Below are positions 44,489 to 55,280 of a stretch of DNA of 64,000 nt, piece by piece. How positions within the stretch are numbered: position 1 is the first letter of the stretch; every line of letters starts with the position of its first letter. Made by a program: the position numbers and the translations under genes. The notes beneath the pieces are model-generated. The model searched no databases. It had not been told where the DNA came from and worked only from the letters and a program-made list of their open reading frames with translations. Source of the stretch: Neorhodopirellula lusitana (GTDB lineage Bacteria > Planctomycetota > Planctomycetia > Pirellulales > Pirellulaceae); assembly GCF_900182915.1 (NCBI RefSeq), contig NZ_FXUG01000008.1:248001-312000 (forward strand), given 5' to 3'.

Positions 44489-46392
44489 ACGCCGATTCCC
44501 AAGAGCATTTTGAATTGCGACGGCTGATCCTGGAATCGCAGTCACGCGAACTGACCGATGCCGAACGCAAACAGCTCAACGACTTGGTGTTGGCCCCCGG
44601 TGGCGCGGCGGAGGCGGCTGGCTTGTTCGATCTGTTTTCGGCGCTTGAGGAAGTGATCCCCGCGACGAAGTTGAGGGCGAGCCAGTTGGTGGCAAGCTTG
44701 GCCAACCCGTCGTCAGCAACGTCGGCGACGACTGCCCTCTCGGGTAAAGCTGAGACGCGGGACGGACTTGCTAAGTCAACACTGCGAACTCAGAGAACCG
44801 TTCAGGATTGGCGTGGGGTTTCGTTGTGGGTGCTTGCCACGACGGCGGCCATCTTGGTTTTGTCGCACTTGTCAATCGGCGTTTTGTCGTGGTCATTGGC
44901 GCAGCGTGATTCGGGTTCGCTCAGTGCCTCCGGTGCATCGCCGGGATCACCAGCGGGCGAGTCTGTTGTCGGCGATTCTTCGGTGCCGGGCTCATCCGTG
45001 CAGCCGCAGCTGAGTGATCGGCGGTCGCCTGCGAAATCATATTTGGTTTCGGCAACGGCGTGCATGTGGATCCAGTCATCGCAGCCCAAGCCCAAGGTAG
45101 GCCAGACCCTTCAGTCAGGCCAAAAGCTTGAGCTTGTTGAGGGGATCGCGGAGCTTGCCTCGGGCCGCAACGGTAACGATCGGGTGCGGATCGAAGGCCC
45201 TGCGGTCGCATCGCTTCGTCCGGATGGACAAATCTCGTTGCGGTCCGGTGCGTTGACGGCTCAAGTCGCCGACAACAGCCGAGAAGCCTTGGTGATCGAT
45301 ACGCCGATGGGGCCGGTGAAGGCGTCCAGCGGTGCCGCGATCGGGATCGTTGCCAGTCCGGATCTGATGGAAGTTCACGCGTTCCGAGGCAGGGTGGCCG
45401 TCAGCCACGGGGATACCGTGACGCAGCGATCGTCGATTGAGATCGCGGCCGGGGAAGCGGTGCGATTGACGGTGGATGCGGAAGGTGAGATGGACGTGGT
45501 TTATGACGATGCGTCGGCTTCCGTCTTTTCGTCGGTTCGAAGCATGCGGTTTGATCCGCTGAGTATCGATTCTTCGTACTCGAACTTGGTGCTGGCGTCA
45601 GACCCCGCGATCTATTGGCGTTTTGAAGAATTGGCGGAGGGCTCACCCAAGCGAATCGCCAACCAAGGCAGCCTGGGTGACTTCGACGCGATCGTGCAAG
45701 GCGATGTCCGGTGGCAACAATACGCATCCAACCGAGTCGCCGAGTTTGGTGCGTCGGACGAGACTTCGGCGATTGTGTCGGCGAAAAAATGGCCCGCTAA
45801 AGAACTCGATGATTACACGATCGAGCTCTGGATGAAGCCGAGTTGCTACCACCATGGTGAAGTCCTTTGTTTGACGTCGGAAAACAGCGAGCGGAACAAC
45901 GGGTACGACCACGGGCTGCTCTTGGAGGTCGGTGCCCGACACTGGTCAAGCCTGCGTCACTTGAATCCGAACCGTGTGCGGTGTGTCCATCGCAACCCGT
46001 TGTCCAACGACGTCAAGGCGGGGACAACGTTGCTATCGCGTGATCGCTACAAGGTTCGGTCGTGGCAGCATTGGGTGATGCGGAAGAGTGGGGAAACGAT
46101 CAACCTGATTGTCGACGGTGAGCTGGCCGACGCCGATCGTGATTCTCGCGGGTTGCCTCCCAATATGAATATCGTGATCGGCCAGTTGTATCCAGACTTA
46201 CAGCAACGACCTTTCATTGGGCAGATTGACGAGGTCGCGATTTACGAGCGTGCGCTTTCGGATCAGGAATTGAAGCAGCACTACCGAGCCGCGATGACGA
46301 CTTTGGAAATCAAGCGGGCCGAGCAATCCGAAGCCACCGCAAAACTGTTGAAAACCACGCCAGCACTCGAAGCGTTCTCGGCCGATCTGTAG
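44485..46392 (+). CDS. FecR-domain anti-sigma-like membrane protein with LamG domain
   Basis: A 635-aa protein. The N-terminal 90 residues are cytoplasmic and helical (HFELRRLILESQSRELTDAE), resembling the anti-sigma part. One membrane helix lies at about 112-138. A FecR-like beta-domain follows (GNDRVRIEGPAVASLRPDGQ; LVIDTPMGPVKASSGAAIGI), then a C-terminal LamG/concanavalin-like lectin domain from about residue 370 (YWRFEELAEGS ... IGQIDEVAIYERALSDQE). In planctomycetes this layout is thought to sense carbohydrate outside and control the ECF factor inside. The ATG at 44485 overlaps the sigma stop. Confidence 0.9.
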   Translation: MNADSQEHFELRRLILESQSRELTDAERKQLNDLVLAPGGAAEAAGLFDLFSALEEVIPATKLRASQLVASLANPSSATSATTALSGKAETRDGLAKSTLRTQRTVQDWRGVSLWVLATTAAILVLSHLSIGVLSWSLAQRDSGSLSASGASPGSPAGESVVGDSSVPGSSVQPQLSDRRSPAKSYLVSATACMWIQSSQPKPKVGQTLQSGQKLELVEGIAELASGRNGNDRVRIEGPAVASLRPDGQISLRSGALTAQVADNSREALVIDTPMGPVKASSGAAIGIVASPDLMEVHAFRGRVAVSHGDTVTQRSSIEIAAGEAVRLTVDAEGEMDVVYDDASASVFSSVRSMRFDPLSIDSSYSNLVLASDPAIYWRFEELAEGSPKRIANQGSLGDFDAIVQGDVRWQQYASNRVAEFGASDETSAIVSAKKWPAKELDDYTIELWMKPSCYHHGEVLCLTSENSERNNGYDHGLLLEVGARHWSSLRHLNPNRVRCVHRNPLSNDVKAGTTLLSRDRYKVRSWQHWVMRKSGETINLIVDGELADADRDSRGLPPNMNIVIGQLYPDLQQRPFIGQIDEVAIYERALSDQELKQHYRAAMTTLEIKRAEQSEATAKLLKTTPALEAFSADL

Positions 46393-47649
46393 GCCGTTGC
46401 AAGTAAGTTGGCCGGTGCGGAAGGCACCGGATTCAGGCAAGCTCGATGGGATCGAGCGTTTGCCGTCAGTTAATCGGCATCGAGTTCCGACTTGTCGGCA
46501 CCCGCCCACTCACAAACGTGGGGTAGGCACCCTGCCTGTCAATTCTTGCGAATCGAAAATCGCAGGCTGGAAGCCTACGCCACGAAACGGACAACGCGAA
46601 AAGTTAAATTTAGATGAAGCAGAAGTCTGGAACGCTGCTCTGACGATCCCCCATAAGTCCTTCCCGCTCTTCTTCGAGCATTCGAAGCTTGCCCAGCAAT
46701 GGCCCGCCCATTCGCTTAGCCAGAGTAAAACGATTGTCCTCAATCGTTTGAGAGCATCTTGGATCGCCCGACTCCCAAACGCCTCCTACCAATCGAGCGA
46801 ACCGTAAGTCCTGGCACCACCCACTACGGAACAAAACCCAAACCAAGTCTGATCCACCCGGCCTTCATCATGTCCATCATGTAGATCCTGTCTAAAAGGA
46901 AGACACGCACCCACTCTGATTAGCGTGCAATTAGCGCCGATTAGCGTTCCCCAAAAACGAACTCTGGAACACTAATTTCCACTAATCGCACACTAATTGC
47001 TTCCAGCCTATCCAGCGAACCCGAAAGTCTCGGCGACATCTGCCAACTCTTGAACAATCGCAACGAGTGGTTTTCATAAACCACGATTCCCGATAAGCGT
47101 TTCGCCTCTAAATCGGACGGTCGAAGTCTGCCTATCGACAAGCCGGCCATTCGCTTTGCGAGAGTAAAACGATTGTCCTCAATCGTTTGAGGGAATGTTG
47201 GATCGTGCGACTCCCAAGCGATTTAGGAAAATCGCTCTACAATGACGTCGCATAAGCAACATCTCGAATCGCGGGTGGGCCTACCTTGTGGCAAAGTGGT
47301 GACTGATCAACAGCATTGATCTCCACGAATTGCACACCAATCACCCGGTGGTTGCTCAACGTGATGCCTGTGGGAGGCCCATTCGCTGTGGGAGGCCCAC
47401 CCGCTGCGGGCGACCAGTGTGCTGGGGCCAGGAATGACAGGCGGGGCGGCCTGCCTAAATACCGTGCCATTTGTACCGGTCTGCCTCTTCTATTGGCCAA
47501 TCGGGCGGCCTTTGTCGCATGCAGTGACGAACATCTTCCCCTTCTGGCCGGGTAGGCTATCCTGGTTAGGTACGACTGACGGCGTTGATTTACATCACGA
47601 GCGGGCGTCATCACCACATTTCGGATTCGGGAATCGATCAATCGAGACA
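46393..47649. repeat. Repeat-filled spacer with 1.2 copies of the composite element
   Basis: From 46721 to about 47159 the stretch follows the composite unit seen at 11973-13228. It holds the palindrome at 46729-46748, the TTCATCATGTCCATCATGTA stretch, GATTAGCG repeats and CTAATTTCCACTAATCGCAC. A second unit starts at about 47160 with the palindrome at 47168-47187 and ends by about 47250. Before it, at about 46522-46585, a GTAGGCACCCTGCCTGTCA sequence and an inverted AGGCTGGAAGCCTACGCC form another repeat pair. The part 47250-47649 precedes the GH95 gene. No gene is supported. Confidence 0.8.
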
Positions 47650-50052
47650 ATGAGTATCACCCAAATGGCATGCAGAATGTATCGAGCTTTATTCACCTTC
47701 CTCATGCTTGGCTGCATTGCTGCGGACACCTCGTCGGCGGCACGTCATGACGTGGATGAGTCCAACAACCCGAAGGCAGATCAATCCTATGTCGATCTGG
47801 CCGCAGCGCCCGAGGAACCGCTGACGCTGTGGTATCGCAAGCCGGCGACCAAGTGGGAAACGGAGGCGTTGCCGGTCGGCAATGGCCGGTTGGCGGCGAT
47901 GGTTTTCGGCGGCGTGAACAACGAACGTATCCAGCTCAACGAAGAGACCGTGTGGGACGGTGTGCCGACAGACTACAACAATCCCGACGCGCTGAAGGCG
48001 TTGCCGGAAGTTCGTCGATTGCTTTTTGAGGGAAAGAACGACGAGGCGACTCGCTTGGCTGGCCGAACGATGATGGCGATTCCCAAGAAGGTCAAATCGT
48101 ATCAAACGTTGTGCGACTTGTTCCTTGATTTCGACGACACCGACACCGTTTCGGGTTACCGGCGGGACCTGGATCTAACGACCGCGATCAACCGGACCCA
48201 GTACACCGTGGACGGGGTTGAGTACACGCGCGAAGTCTTCGTGAGTTCACCAGACCAGGCCATTGTGGTTCATTTGACAGCCAGCCAGCCGGGCAAGATC
48301 AGCTTCCAAGCTCGGTTTTCGCGAGACCATGCCACCACCCAATCCGAGTCAGACAACCGTTTGACCCTGCGTGGTAAACTGGGCGTCGACTATGAGGCTC
48401 AGCTTCGGCCGGTCGTGAAGGGCGGCAGTGTCGAATCCGCTGATGGAGTGTTGACGATCGCCGACGCCGATGAAGTGACGCTGCTGGTTGTGGGTGCGAC
48501 GAGCTACAACAGCGCGACCGACATTTCCGGTGATGCGACCGCACGTTGCGAGCAATACCTTCAGTCGATCGGAGATCCCTCTTACGCGGACATGCGTGCC
48601 GCTCATGTTGCCGATTACCAAAAACTGTTCGGCCGCGTGGAGCTTGACTTGGGCACCACGGACGCGGTCAACAAGCCGACTGACGAACGACTGCGTGCGA
48701 TCAAGAAAGGCGAACTCGATCCGCAGTTCGAAACGCTTTACTTCCAGTTCGGGCGTTACCTGTTGATCAGCAGTTCCCGGCCTGGATACTTGCCCGCCAA
48801 CCTGCAAGGCAAGTGGGCGCAGCAGTACAACGCGGCCTGGAACAGTGACTATCACTTCAACATCAACTTTCAGATGAACTACTGGCCGGCACAGACAACG
48901 AACTTGTCGGAATGCCATCAGCCTTATTTCGATTACGTCGAAAGCTTGATCCCGTTTGGTGAAAAGACCGCAAAGGTGCACTACGGCGCGGACGGTTGGA
49001 CGCTGCACCACTTGTCGGACATTTACGGCATGACCGCTCCGGCCGATGGCGTGCACGGCATTTGGCCGATGGGTGCGGCTTGGGCGAGTCGCGGGTTGAT
49101 GGAACACTATCGCTTCAACGGCGACAAGGAATTTCTGGTCGAGCGGGCGTATCCGATGATGAAGGGTGCCGCGAAGTTCATTTTGGACTTCCTGATCGAG
49201 GCACCCGAAGGGACGCCCGCCGCTGGCCGGCTGGTGACCAGTCCTTCTCACTCGCCCGAGAACGCGTTCATCAAAGCGGACGGGACCGAATCGGTGTTCA
49301 CGTATGCATCGTCGATGGACCTTGAAATCGTTCACGACCTGTTCAGTGGATTGTTGGAGGCGAATGAGGCGATCGATCCGACCGGCAACTTCGACAAGGA
49401 GTTCCGCGGCGAGCTTGAATCGGCGCTGGCGAAATTGCAGCCCTTGCAGATCAGTCCCAAGACCGGCCGCTTGCAGGAATGGGTGGAAGACTATGCGGAA
49501 AAAGACCCGCACCATCGTCACACTTCGCACTTGTATGGGTTTCATCCTGGGAAACAAATCACCAAGAACGCGACGCCGGAATTGTATGAAGCGGCGAAGA
49601 AGTCGTTGCAAGCACGCGGGGATGGCGGCAAGGGGTGGTCGATGGCATGGAAGGTTAACTTCTGGGCCCGTTTCCATGATGGCGACCGCGCTCATGATCT
49701 GTTGAGCAACCTGAACCGGAAGATGACGCTGACCAACCTGTTCGACACTCACCCACCGTTCCAAATTGACGGCAACTTCGGCGGAACGGCCGCGATCGCG
49801 GAAATGCTTTTGCAGAGCCACGATGGTGAGGTTCACCTGTTGCCTGCTTTGCCTACGGTTTGGGACGAGGGTTCGGTCAAGGGACTCCGTGCTCGCGGTG
49901 GCTTCGAAGTGGACATCGCGTGGAAGGACGGCCAACTAACCGAGGCGACGATTCGTTCGCTGGGTGGCAACCCGTTGCAGGTTCGTTACGAAGACGAAGT
50001 GCGCAACCAGGAACTGGCCAAGGGTGATCGCTTCACCTGGACTGCCAAGTAA
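47650..50052 (+). CDS. GH95 alpha-L-fucosidase (or alpha-galactosidase)-type glycoside hydrolase
   Basis: An 800-aa secreted enzyme with a signal peptide ([20 protein letters not shown]). The N-terminal domain starts with [20 protein letters not shown] followed by [11 protein letters not shown], typical of GH95. In the (alpha/alpha)6 barrel, the Asn pair is in [12 protein letters not shown], the general acid Glu in the SPSHSPEN motif, and the Asp in [10 protein letters not shown], matching the catalytic residues of GH95 AfcA. All are present. GH95 enzymes remove alpha-1,2-fucose (some act on galactose) by inversion. ATG 47650 is chosen for the signal peptide. A related GH95 gene lies 2.7 kb downstream. 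Confidence 0.93.
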   Translation: MSITQMACRMYRALFTFLMLGCIAADTSSAARHDVDESNNPKADQSYVDLAAAPEEPLTLWYRKPATKWETEALPVGNGRLAAMVFGGVNNERIQLNEETVWDGVPTDYNNPDALKALPEVRRLLFEGKNDEATRLAGRTMMAIPKKVKSYQTLCDLFLDFDDTDTVSGYRRDLDLTTAINRTQYTVDGVEYTREVFVSSPDQAIVVHLTASQPGKISFQARFSRDHATTQSESDNRLTLRGKLGVDYEAQLRPVVKGGSVESADGVLTIADADEVTLLVVGATSYNSATDISGDATARCEQYLQSIGDPSYADMRAAHVADYQKLFGRVELDLGTTDAVNKPTDERLRAIKKGELDPQFETLYFQFGRYLLISSSRPGYLPANLQGKWAQQYNAAWNSDYHFNINFQMNYWPAQTTNLSECHQPYFDYVESLIPFGEKTAKVHYGADGWTLHHLSDIYGMTAPADGVHGIWPMGAAWASRGLMEHYRFNGDKEFLVERAYPMMKGAAKFILDFLIEAPEGTPAAGRLVTSPSHSPENAFIKADGTESVFTYASSMDLEIVHDLFSGLLEANEAIDPTGNFDKEFRGELESALAKLQPLQISPKTGRLQEWVEDYAEKDPHHRHTSHLYGFHPGKQITKNATPELYEAAKKSLQARGDGGKGWSMAWKVNFWARFHDGDRAHDLLSNLNRKMTLTNLFDTHPPFQIDGNFGGTAAIAEMLLQSHDGEVHLLPALPTVWDEGSVKGLRARGGFEVDIAWKDGQLTEATIRSLGGNPLQVRYEDEVRNQELAKGDRFTWTAK

Positions 50053-50090
50053 TCGGTGCACCAACGCGTGCCGAGCCGACCTGCCTCCTG

Positions 50091-50824
50091 AACTCTTGGC
50101 GAGTCCAGCTACGTTGTTCTTTTGGCGTAGCCGATGTCGCCAGACTTCGGGGGGAGCAATTGTCTTTACGCCGAAGGCGTTGTAAGCCATTAGCCGGCGG
50201 TCGAGCGCAGCGAATACCGCTGGGTACGATGCTCAACCAACAACCCGACCCCGAAGGCGGGTCGCAGATCCATCAGCGTGGACTCGCTACGACCGCCTTC
50301 GGGGTCGACCATGCTGCTCTGTGCCCTTTTCCACAGGTGCGCTACGCGACCTGCGGCTAATATCTGCCTATCCCTTCCGGGATGCCGGTGGATTTGCGGG
50401 GATTCAACAGCTCAGGCTAGCCCAGCGACAGGGTTGGTTTGCCTGAACTCTTGGCGAGTCCAGCTACGGGGGTGTTGTCCGTTCGTAGCCGATGTCGCCA
50501 GACTTCGGGTGGAGCAATTGTCTTTACGCCGAAGGCGTTGTAAGCCATTAGCCGGCGGTCGAGCGCAGCGAATACCGCTGGATAGGATGCTCAACCAGCA
50601 ACTCGACCCCGAAGGCGGGTCGCAGATCCATCAGTGTGGACTCGCTACGACCGCCTTCGGGGTCGACCGTGTGGTTCTGTGCCCTTTTCCACAGGTGCGT
50701 TACGCGACCTGCGGCTATTGTCTGCCTATCCCTTCCGGGATGCCGGTGGATTGGTGGGGATTCAACAGCTCAGGCTAGCCCAGCGACAGGGTTGGTTTGC
50801 CTGAACTCTTGGCGAGCCCCGCTA
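50091..50824. repeat. Two tandem copies of a unit of about 356 bp
   Basis: The sequence AACTCTTGGCGAGTCCAGCT occurs at 50091 and 50446 and begins again at 50804, giving unit lengths of 355 and 358. Each unit contains GTAGCCGATGTCGCCAGACT, GTTGTAAGCCATTAGCCGGC, GACCCCGAAGGCGGGTCGCA and GACCGCCTTCGGGGTCGACC. The last two are inverted repeats (GACCCCGAAGGCGG/CCGCCTTCGGGGTC). The copies are almost identical. No gene is supported. Confidence 0.92.
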
Positions 50825-50831
50825 CGGCGAT

Positions 50832-52289
50832 TCACTCTGGGGCGGTTTCTAGCTCTTGGGTGTTGGCCGCTTGATCGGAACCTTGTTCGGCCTCGATGTC
50901 GGGATTGATCTCCGCGATGAATTTCTCGATCTCCTTCGCGTACCGACTGGTCTTGCCCGATTCCTCCAACGCGGTTTCGGCGTTGAGCAAAGCGGCGGGG
51001 ATATCACCCGATGCTCGTTGTAGTCTTGCCACAAGGAAACGGTACAGGCTGCTGGCTGGTCGCTGATCCAAAATCTCTTCCGCGAGTGCCAAGCCAGCAT
51101 CGATGACGTCCGATGGAAGTTCCGGAGTCGCTTCCCACTGGTCCACGATCATCGTTGCGAGCAGTCGTTTGCGAATCGAATCTTTCGGGCTTTGTTCAAT
51201 GTAGAGTTCCAGTAGCTCGATTGCCTTGTCGTAGTCTTGGACCTTCAGTGCATGAGCGAACAGCACGTCTTCAAAGCGATCTTCCCAGCGTGGATTCAGG
51301 TTGGCTTCCTTGGCCAATGACATCGCCTGATCCACATCGCCCGCCTGAACCTTCTCGCTCAGGTTTCGGAAGACAGCGTATTCACGCATGGATCGCAAGG
51401 ATCCGGTGGCCGCTTCCAGGTCAGCGAATTCTTCCAGGGCCTTGTCGATCTCGGCCAGTACGGATTCAGGGGCATCCGTTCGGAGGGCGATCGAGATTGC
51501 TCGAACCGCTTGTTTGCACTCCAGTTCACGTGAATAGGCGAGCTTGAAGGCATCCCGGTCCCAGGCGTCGTCCAAGACCGCTGCCAGGGGTTCGTCCAGG
51601 CTCATCGGATGTCCGATCCATTCGATCTGGCCCGACTTGCCAACCAGAAAGGCGGTCGGGATGGTCGTCCGCCCCGATGCCACCATGTAGTCTTCGCGAA
51701 CCGAAGCGTCAGGGTCCGCCGTCAGGCAATACGCTGAGGTGAGTTCACGGTATGTGCTCGGTTTCGTTTCGGTTTTTGAATCCGTTTCTTCATCCGGTTC
51801 GGAGGTCGCGTCGTCATCCGTTGCCGGTTCATGCGTGGATTTCGCTGAGGGTTTCGGTTTGTACTCGCGATCCAAAAAGGTCTCGACCTTTTCGAGTGAT
51901 TCGTACGTCACGCTGATCACCTGAACGTCTCGGTCGGCCAGCTCCGTTTGGAGTGTTGCCAAGTGTGGCATGCTGGCGATGCAGGGTCCGCACCACGTCG
52001 CCCAGAACTCAACGATGTACACCTTGCCGGATTCGAATTCTGGGTTGGGTTCAAAGCGGCCGTTTGCGTCGCTGAACCAGTGTTCGATGTCGATCGGCGG
52101 CGCGGTCGATCCAATGCCAAGGTTTTCCTGTTCTTCGGCCTCTTCCGATTCGTCGTCGGTTGCCACTGAGTCGACTGTCGTTGGACTCAGTTCGATTGCA
52201 CTGGCTTGGTGTGTTGGCAAGCCGCCTGCGGTGGTGGTAAGGCAGAGCCATGCCAGTCCGAAAATTCGTCGCCCGAAAACACTTCGCAT
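50832..52289 (-). CDS. Secreted TlpA-like thioredoxin-fold protein with TPR-like C-terminus
   Basis: An about 485-aa protein with a signal peptide (FGLAWLCLTTTAGGLPTHQASA). A redoxin/TlpA domain follows, with the dithiol motif WCGPC in YIVEFWATWCGPCIASMPHL. It is interrupted by an acidic low-complexity loop (about residues 155-195) before the rest of the fold (TIPTAFLVGKSGQIEWIGHP). The C-terminal 220 residues are helical repeats resembling TPRs (LELYIEQSPKDSIRKRLLAT). TlpA-type proteins reduce periplasmic disulfides, for instance in cytochrome maturation. The ATG at 52289 fits the signal peptide better than an upstream in-frame TTG. It sits between two GH95 genes on the opposite strand. Confidence 0.87.
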   Translation of the reverse strand: MRSVFGRRIFGLAWLCLTTTAGGLPTHQASAIELSPTTVDSVATDDESEEAEEQENLGIGSTAPPIDIEHWFSDANGRFEPNPEFESGKVYIVEFWATWCGPCIASMPHLATLQTELADRDVQVISVTYESLEKVETFLDREYKPKPSAKSTHEPATDDDATSEPDEETDSKTETKPSTYRELTSAYCLTADPDASVREDYMVASGRTTIPTAFLVGKSGQIEWIGHPMSLDEPLAAVLDDAWDRDAFKLAYSRELECKQAVRAISIALRTDAPESVLAEIDKALEEFADLEAATGSLRSMREYAVFRNLSEKVQAGDVDQAMSLAKEANLNPRWEDRFEDVLFAHALKVQDYDKAIELLELYIEQSPKDSIRKRLLATMIVDQWEATPELPSDVIDAGLALAEEILDQRPASSLYRFLVARLQRASGDIPAALLNAETALEESGKTSRYAKEIEKFIAEINPDIEAEQGSDQAANTQELETAPE

Positions 52290-52718
52290 CTTTGGATTCT
52301 CTCGCAAGAAGCTGGAAAGCACCGTCCGCTGGGCAACCCCACCGGTCCTCGGCGTGCGTCCAGCTTAGTGTGGTTCCGATTGCTTTGGAATTCGGATCGC
52401 TGGGCGAGTATCAGCAGCGCAAGGAGTTCTCGACGATCGAAATCACGGCAGCTGCATGTTGGTTGACGCGATCCAAGTGGTTCGGTTCGCGGACGCAGGC
52501 TTGGTCGCTTTGAGATTGGATATCGCTCATTGGTCTATGGCGGGACGTTCATGGGGTATAACGGTGTGGATGTCGACGCCGTGAAGTTTCAGTGTGGCTA
52601 CAGATCTGGCTGGCAGTGTTTTCAACGGTGCCATTTTGGTCTGCGATCGTCGACGGAGATCCCCACCGTGTCAGCGTTTTTGCTGACTGTCTCTACTGTT
52701 CATTTGAACTAAAAAAAT
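52290..52718. other. Spacer between divergent genes
   Basis: This stretch separates the TlpA-like gene and the second GH95 gene and must carry both promoters. No repeat family known from the rest of the window was recognised. A stretch at about 52380-52510 reads open without recognisable similarity, and I do not call a gene. Confidence 0.4.
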
Positions 52719-55280
52719 ATGAAACGCTCCATCGAACGACCCTGTCTCAAGCTGGATTTCGGCCGTTTTGCCCCTGCGACCCGTTTGCGATCCATGCTTG
52801 CCATTGTGCAATCCATGCCTGCTAGTGTGCGATTCGTACCTGCCAGCGTGCTCGTGTTTGTCATCGGCAGCTTCTTCGTCGGCAGCTTGCTGGGCAATCC
52901 GGTCCAGGCCGATGGCTTGGCAGGTGCTGCTGACTCGCCGAAGCTGTGGTTTCGTCAACCCGCGACCGAGTGGACCGAAGCGTTGCCGATCGGCAATGGG
53001 CGTTTGGGTGCGATGGTTTTTGGCGGCGTCGACCAAGAACGCTTGCAGTTGAATGAAGACACGCTTTGGAGCGGAGGTCCGCATTGCTACGACAACCCGG
53101 ACGCTTATCAATATCTCGCTGCCGTGCGCGGTCTGCTTGAGCAAGGTGAATACGCTGAAGCCGAAGCGTTGGCAGAGAAGATGATGGGGAGTCCAAAGTA
53201 CCAAGCGGCCTACCAACCTTTGGGCGACCTCCATTTGAAGTTCACCCACGGTGAGTCTTTCGGTGAATCTTTCGGTGCGTCCTCCAGTGAAGATTCTGGC
53301 AATCCAGCAACAGGGTATCACCGTGAGTTGGATCTTGCCAACGCGGTCAGCACGGTTCGCTATCAGGTTGGCGATGCCCATTTCACTCGCAAGGTGTTTG
53401 CATCGCATCCGGACGAGACGATTGTGATGCAGTTGGAATGCGATCAACCCGGACAAATCACTTTCGAATTGTTCATGGACAGCCCGCACATCTTTCAGTC
53501 GGAAGCCACGGCTGACGACACGGTTTGGATGACGGGCGAAGTGGCTCCGCGAGGCAAAAGTACGGAAGGTGGATCGAGAGCGTTGATCAGTCCATGGGAT
53601 GGCCCCGGATTGAAGTTTGCCGCTCAAGTGAAGGTTGCTGCTCAAGGGGGAACCGTGACTTCGCAAGCGGGCAAAGTCTCGGTCCGCGATGCCGACTCGG
53701 TCACGATTTGCTACTCCGCCGCGACGAGCTTCGTCAACTTCCAAGACACCAGTGGCGATCCCTTGGAGCGGGTGGAAGGCTATTTTTCTGGCATCGAAGG
53801 GGCACCGTTCGACCAACTGTATCAGCGACATGTTGATGACCATTCATCGTTGTTCGGACGCGTCGCGTTGGACCTGGATTCAGGCTCGGCGAGTTCGCTA
53901 CCGACCGATGAGTTGCGTCTCCCTTTGGCCAGCGACGAAGCCAGGCGTCAATTCACCGAATTGGTTTTTCAGTACGGGCGTTACCTGATGATCGCCGGTT
54001 CGCGACCGGGAACCCAACCTCTGAATTTGCAAGGGATCTGGAACCATGAGCTCAACCCGCCTTGGGCCAGCAAGTACACGATCAACATTAACATCGAAAT
54101 GAACTACTGGGTGGCGGAGGTGGCGAATCTGAGTGAGTGCCATGAACCGCTGCTTCGCATGGTTTCCGAGTTGCAGACGCCGGGCAAGGCGACCGCGAAG
54201 ACGCATTATGAGGCCGGCGGCTGGATGGCTCATCACAATACGGACTTGTGGCGAGGCACGGCTCCGGTGGATGGTGCGAAGTGGGGAATGTGGCCAATGG
54301 GTGGCGCGTGGCTCTGCCAGCATCTTTGGGAGCATTATCTTTTCACGGGTGACGCCAAACACCTGCAAACGTCCTACCCGATCATCAAGGGTGCGGCCGA
54401 GTTCTTCGTAGATTCCTTGGTCGAGGACCAGGACGGATTCCTGATTACCTCGCCCTCGTTGTCACCCGAACACAGTCATGGCGGCGGCACCAAGGAAGGA
54501 CTCAGCGTTGGCCGTTCAGGGATCTCGTTGTGTGCGGGACCGACCATTGATTTGCAGATCCTTCGCGATCTATTTGCGAACTGCATCACGGCTTCGGAAA
54601 CGTTAGGGATCGATCCCGAGTTCCGAACGAAGCTAATTGAAACGCGAGCCCGTCTCGCGCCGATGAAGATTGGCCGGCATGGCCAGCTTCAAGAATGGGC
54701 TGTCGATTGGGACAACCCCCAGGACCAACACAGCCACGTGTCGCACATGTATGGGCTGTATCCCAGTCGCCAAATCAACCCATACACGACGCCAGCATTG
54801 TTCGATGCCGCTAGAACGTCCATGATTCATCGCGGGTACTCCGGTGGTTGGTCGGGAGCTTGGCGAGTCGCATTGTGGGCGCGGCTGGGCGATGGAGAAC
54901 GCTCGCTGACCGCGTTGACAGAGCATGTGATGCCACGACTGGGAGCCAACCTGTTCAATGGTGGCGAGAAGTTTCAGATTGACGCCAACTTTGGTGCAAC
55001 CGCGGGTATCGCAGAAATGCTGGTGCAAAGTCACAACGATGAAATCCACCTGTTGCCGGCCCTGCCCGCGGAATGGCCCAATGGTTCGGTCAAGGGACTT
55101 CGAGCTCGAGGTGGCTTTGAAGTGGATACCGAGTGGAAAGACGGCCAGTTAACCCAGGCCACGATCCGTTCGCTCGACGGGAATCCATTGACCGTTCGTT
55201 ACGCAGGTCAAACCCGCAAGCTGAACCTGCAAAAAGGTGAGTCAATCGAGATCACAGCGGCTGAATTTGCAATCCCGTAG
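52719..55280 (+). CDS. Second GH95-type glycoside hydrolase
   Basis: An 853-aa secreted enzyme. A long N-terminal region with repeated [19 protein letters not shown]-like pieces leads to a hydrophobic signal ([16 protein letters not shown]). The GH95 start [20 protein letters not shown] and [10 protein letters not shown] is clear, and the catalytic Asn pair ([10 protein letters not shown]), Glu (SPSLSPEH) and Asp (KFQIDANFG) are all present. The C-terminal 60 residues ([20 protein letters not shown]) are almost the same as in the GH95 gene at 47650, so the two are paralogues. They differ in middle loops, which suggests different substrates. Confidence 0.93.
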   Translation: MKRSIERPCLKLDFGRFAPATRLRSMLAIVQSMPASVRFVPASVLVFVIGSFFVGSLLGNPVQADGLAGAADSPKLWFRQPATEWTEALPIGNGRLGAMVFGGVDQERLQLNEDTLWSGGPHCYDNPDAYQYLAAVRGLLEQGEYAEAEALAEKMMGSPKYQAAYQPLGDLHLKFTHGESFGESFGASSSEDSGNPATGYHRELDLANAVSTVRYQVGDAHFTRKVFASHPDETIVMQLECDQPGQITFELFMDSPHIFQSEATADDTVWMTGEVAPRGKSTEGGSRALISPWDGPGLKFAAQVKVAAQGGTVTSQAGKVSVRDADSVTICYSAATSFVNFQDTSGDPLERVEGYFSGIEGAPFDQLYQRHVDDHSSLFGRVALDLDSGSASSLPTDELRLPLASDEARRQFTELVFQYGRYLMIAGSRPGTQPLNLQGIWNHELNPPWASKYTININIEMNYWVAEVANLSECHEPLLRMVSELQTPGKATAKTHYEAGGWMAHHNTDLWRGTAPVDGAKWGMWPMGGAWLCQHLWEHYLFTGDAKHLQTSYPIIKGAAEFFVDSLVEDQDGFLITSPSLSPEHSHGGGTKEGLSVGRSGISLCAGPTIDLQILRDLFANCITASETLGIDPEFRTKLIETRARLAPMKIGRHGQLQEWAVDWDNPQDQHSHVSHMYGLYPSRQINPYTTPALFDAARTSMIHRGYSGGWSGAWRVALWARLGDGERSLTALTEHVMPRLGANLFNGGEKFQIDANFGATAGIAEMLVQSHNDEIHLLPALPAEWPNGSVKGLRARGGFEVDTEWKDGQLTQATIRSLDGNPLTVRYAGQTRKLNLQKGESIEITAAEFAIP

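Noticed and set aside
48349-49935. A 528-codon minus-strand frame opposite the GH95 gene
   Set aside because: It mirrors the codon pattern of the GH95 gene, whose catalytic motifs are on the plus strand. The minus product is rich in Arg and His without a recognisable domain.
52671-53843. A 390-codon minus-strand frame opposite the second GH95 gene
   Set aside because: It is an antisense shadow of a clear GH95 coding sequence.
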